This document shows, piece after piece, positions 51,752 to 51,771 of a stretch of DNA of 51,771 nt. The position numbers were made by a program, and so were the translations under genes. The notes under the pieces are model-generated. The model was not told where the DNA came from. It saw only the letters and a program-made list of their open reading frames with translations, and searched no databases. The stretch is from Gammaproteobacteria bacterium. Its GTDB lineage: Bacteria > Pseudomonadota > Gammaproteobacteria > Steroidobacterales > Steroidobacteraceae. The stretch is taken from contig JANYIY010000006.1 in assembly GCA_025358615.1 (NCBI GenBank), positions 1-51,771 on the forward strand, read 5' to 3'. Every line of letters begins with the position of its first letter. The first letter of the stretch is position 1.

Positions 51752-51771
51752 ATGACTACTTCGGCAAAACC
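51752..51771 (+). CDS. start of a gene that continues beyond the window
   Basis: The ATG at 51752 is preceded by AAGGAG 5 bases upstream; the visible codons give MTTSAK. With the repeat operator it could be an antitoxin-type gene (VapB-like proteins often begin with a similar M-T-A-K start), but six residues do not allow a real call. Confidence 0.55.

Noticed and set aside
1-51771. CRISPR arrays, rRNA and tRNA genes, complete insertion sequences
   Set aside because: No regularly spaced repeats, no tRNA-like T-loop plus acceptor stem outside genes and no transposase or terminal inverted repeats were found by eye; a covariance-model search would be decisive.

Overview
The window looks like chromosomal DNA of a free-living, GC-rich, aerobic Gammaproteobacterium. 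The gene set points that way (TfpX/TfpZ-type pilin accessory protein, HtpG/CbpA/HtpX heat-shock genes, MprF with AcvB, an NtrY-like kinase, cytochrome b561). A Steroidobacterales/Nevskiales-like relative is a guess and was not tested. No rRNA, tRNA, CRISPR array, phage or complete insertion sequence was seen. Genes are densely packed: several same-strand pairs overlap by 1-4 bases, and three convergent pairs share a 4-base overlap of their stop codons.

Layout. 1-7.3 kb: 3' part of trxA, a quinone oxidoreductase, a divergent pair that looks like the arginine transaminase pathway (AruH-like and AruI-like), a small secreted barrel-like protein, a class V aminotransferase-fold enzyme and a flavoprotein. 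7.3-11.4 kb: fatty-acid hydroxylase-like gene coupled to hppD, a hairpin-rich spacer, a secreted TPR-like protein, a ruined alpha/beta-hydrolase lipoprotein gene and a DsbA-like protein. 11.4-17.5 kb: a stress and membrane block (htpG with an excellent sigma-32-type promoter, a cation diffusion facilitator, cbpA, and htpX coupled to an acyl-CoA desaturase). 17.5-22.8 kb: FAD-linked oxidase, GNAT, DUF2897-like peptide, tesB, ferredoxin-NADP reductase, a photolyase relic and an MhpR-like regulator. 22.8-27.1 kb: mprF-acvB for aminoacyl-phosphatidylglycerol, plus an unknown cytosolic protein. 27.1-34.3 kb: uup, relics of a DUF3034 gene and of a secreted protein, a GGDEF/EAL protein with a degenerate GGDEF motif, a NarL-class sensor kinase and CDP-diglyceride hydrolase. 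34.2-37 kb: a decayed efflux/kinase cluster. 37-42.2 kb: glpK, a YeiH-type transporter fused to a serine beta-lactamase-fold domain, a ROK kinase and a TfpX/TfpZ-like protein. 42.2-51.8 kb: secreted esterase-like protein, BarA-like hybrid kinase, DUF885 protein, then a lower-GC end with an unknown TM protein, a truncated methyltransferase, cytochrome b561 and a tandem-repeat promoter in front of a gene that runs off the window.

Two themes stand out. First, at least six loci are relics made mostly by internal deletion plus frameshift (alpha/beta hydrolase, photolyase, DUF3034, tolC, efflux adaptor/kinase, methyltransferase). This suggests ongoing loss of accessory genes. Second, envelope homeostasis recurs: desaturase with HtpX, MprF with AcvB, Cdh, TesB, GlpK and several membrane sensors. 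The most unusual intact gene is the 710-residue transporter-hydrolase fusion at 38638-40770.
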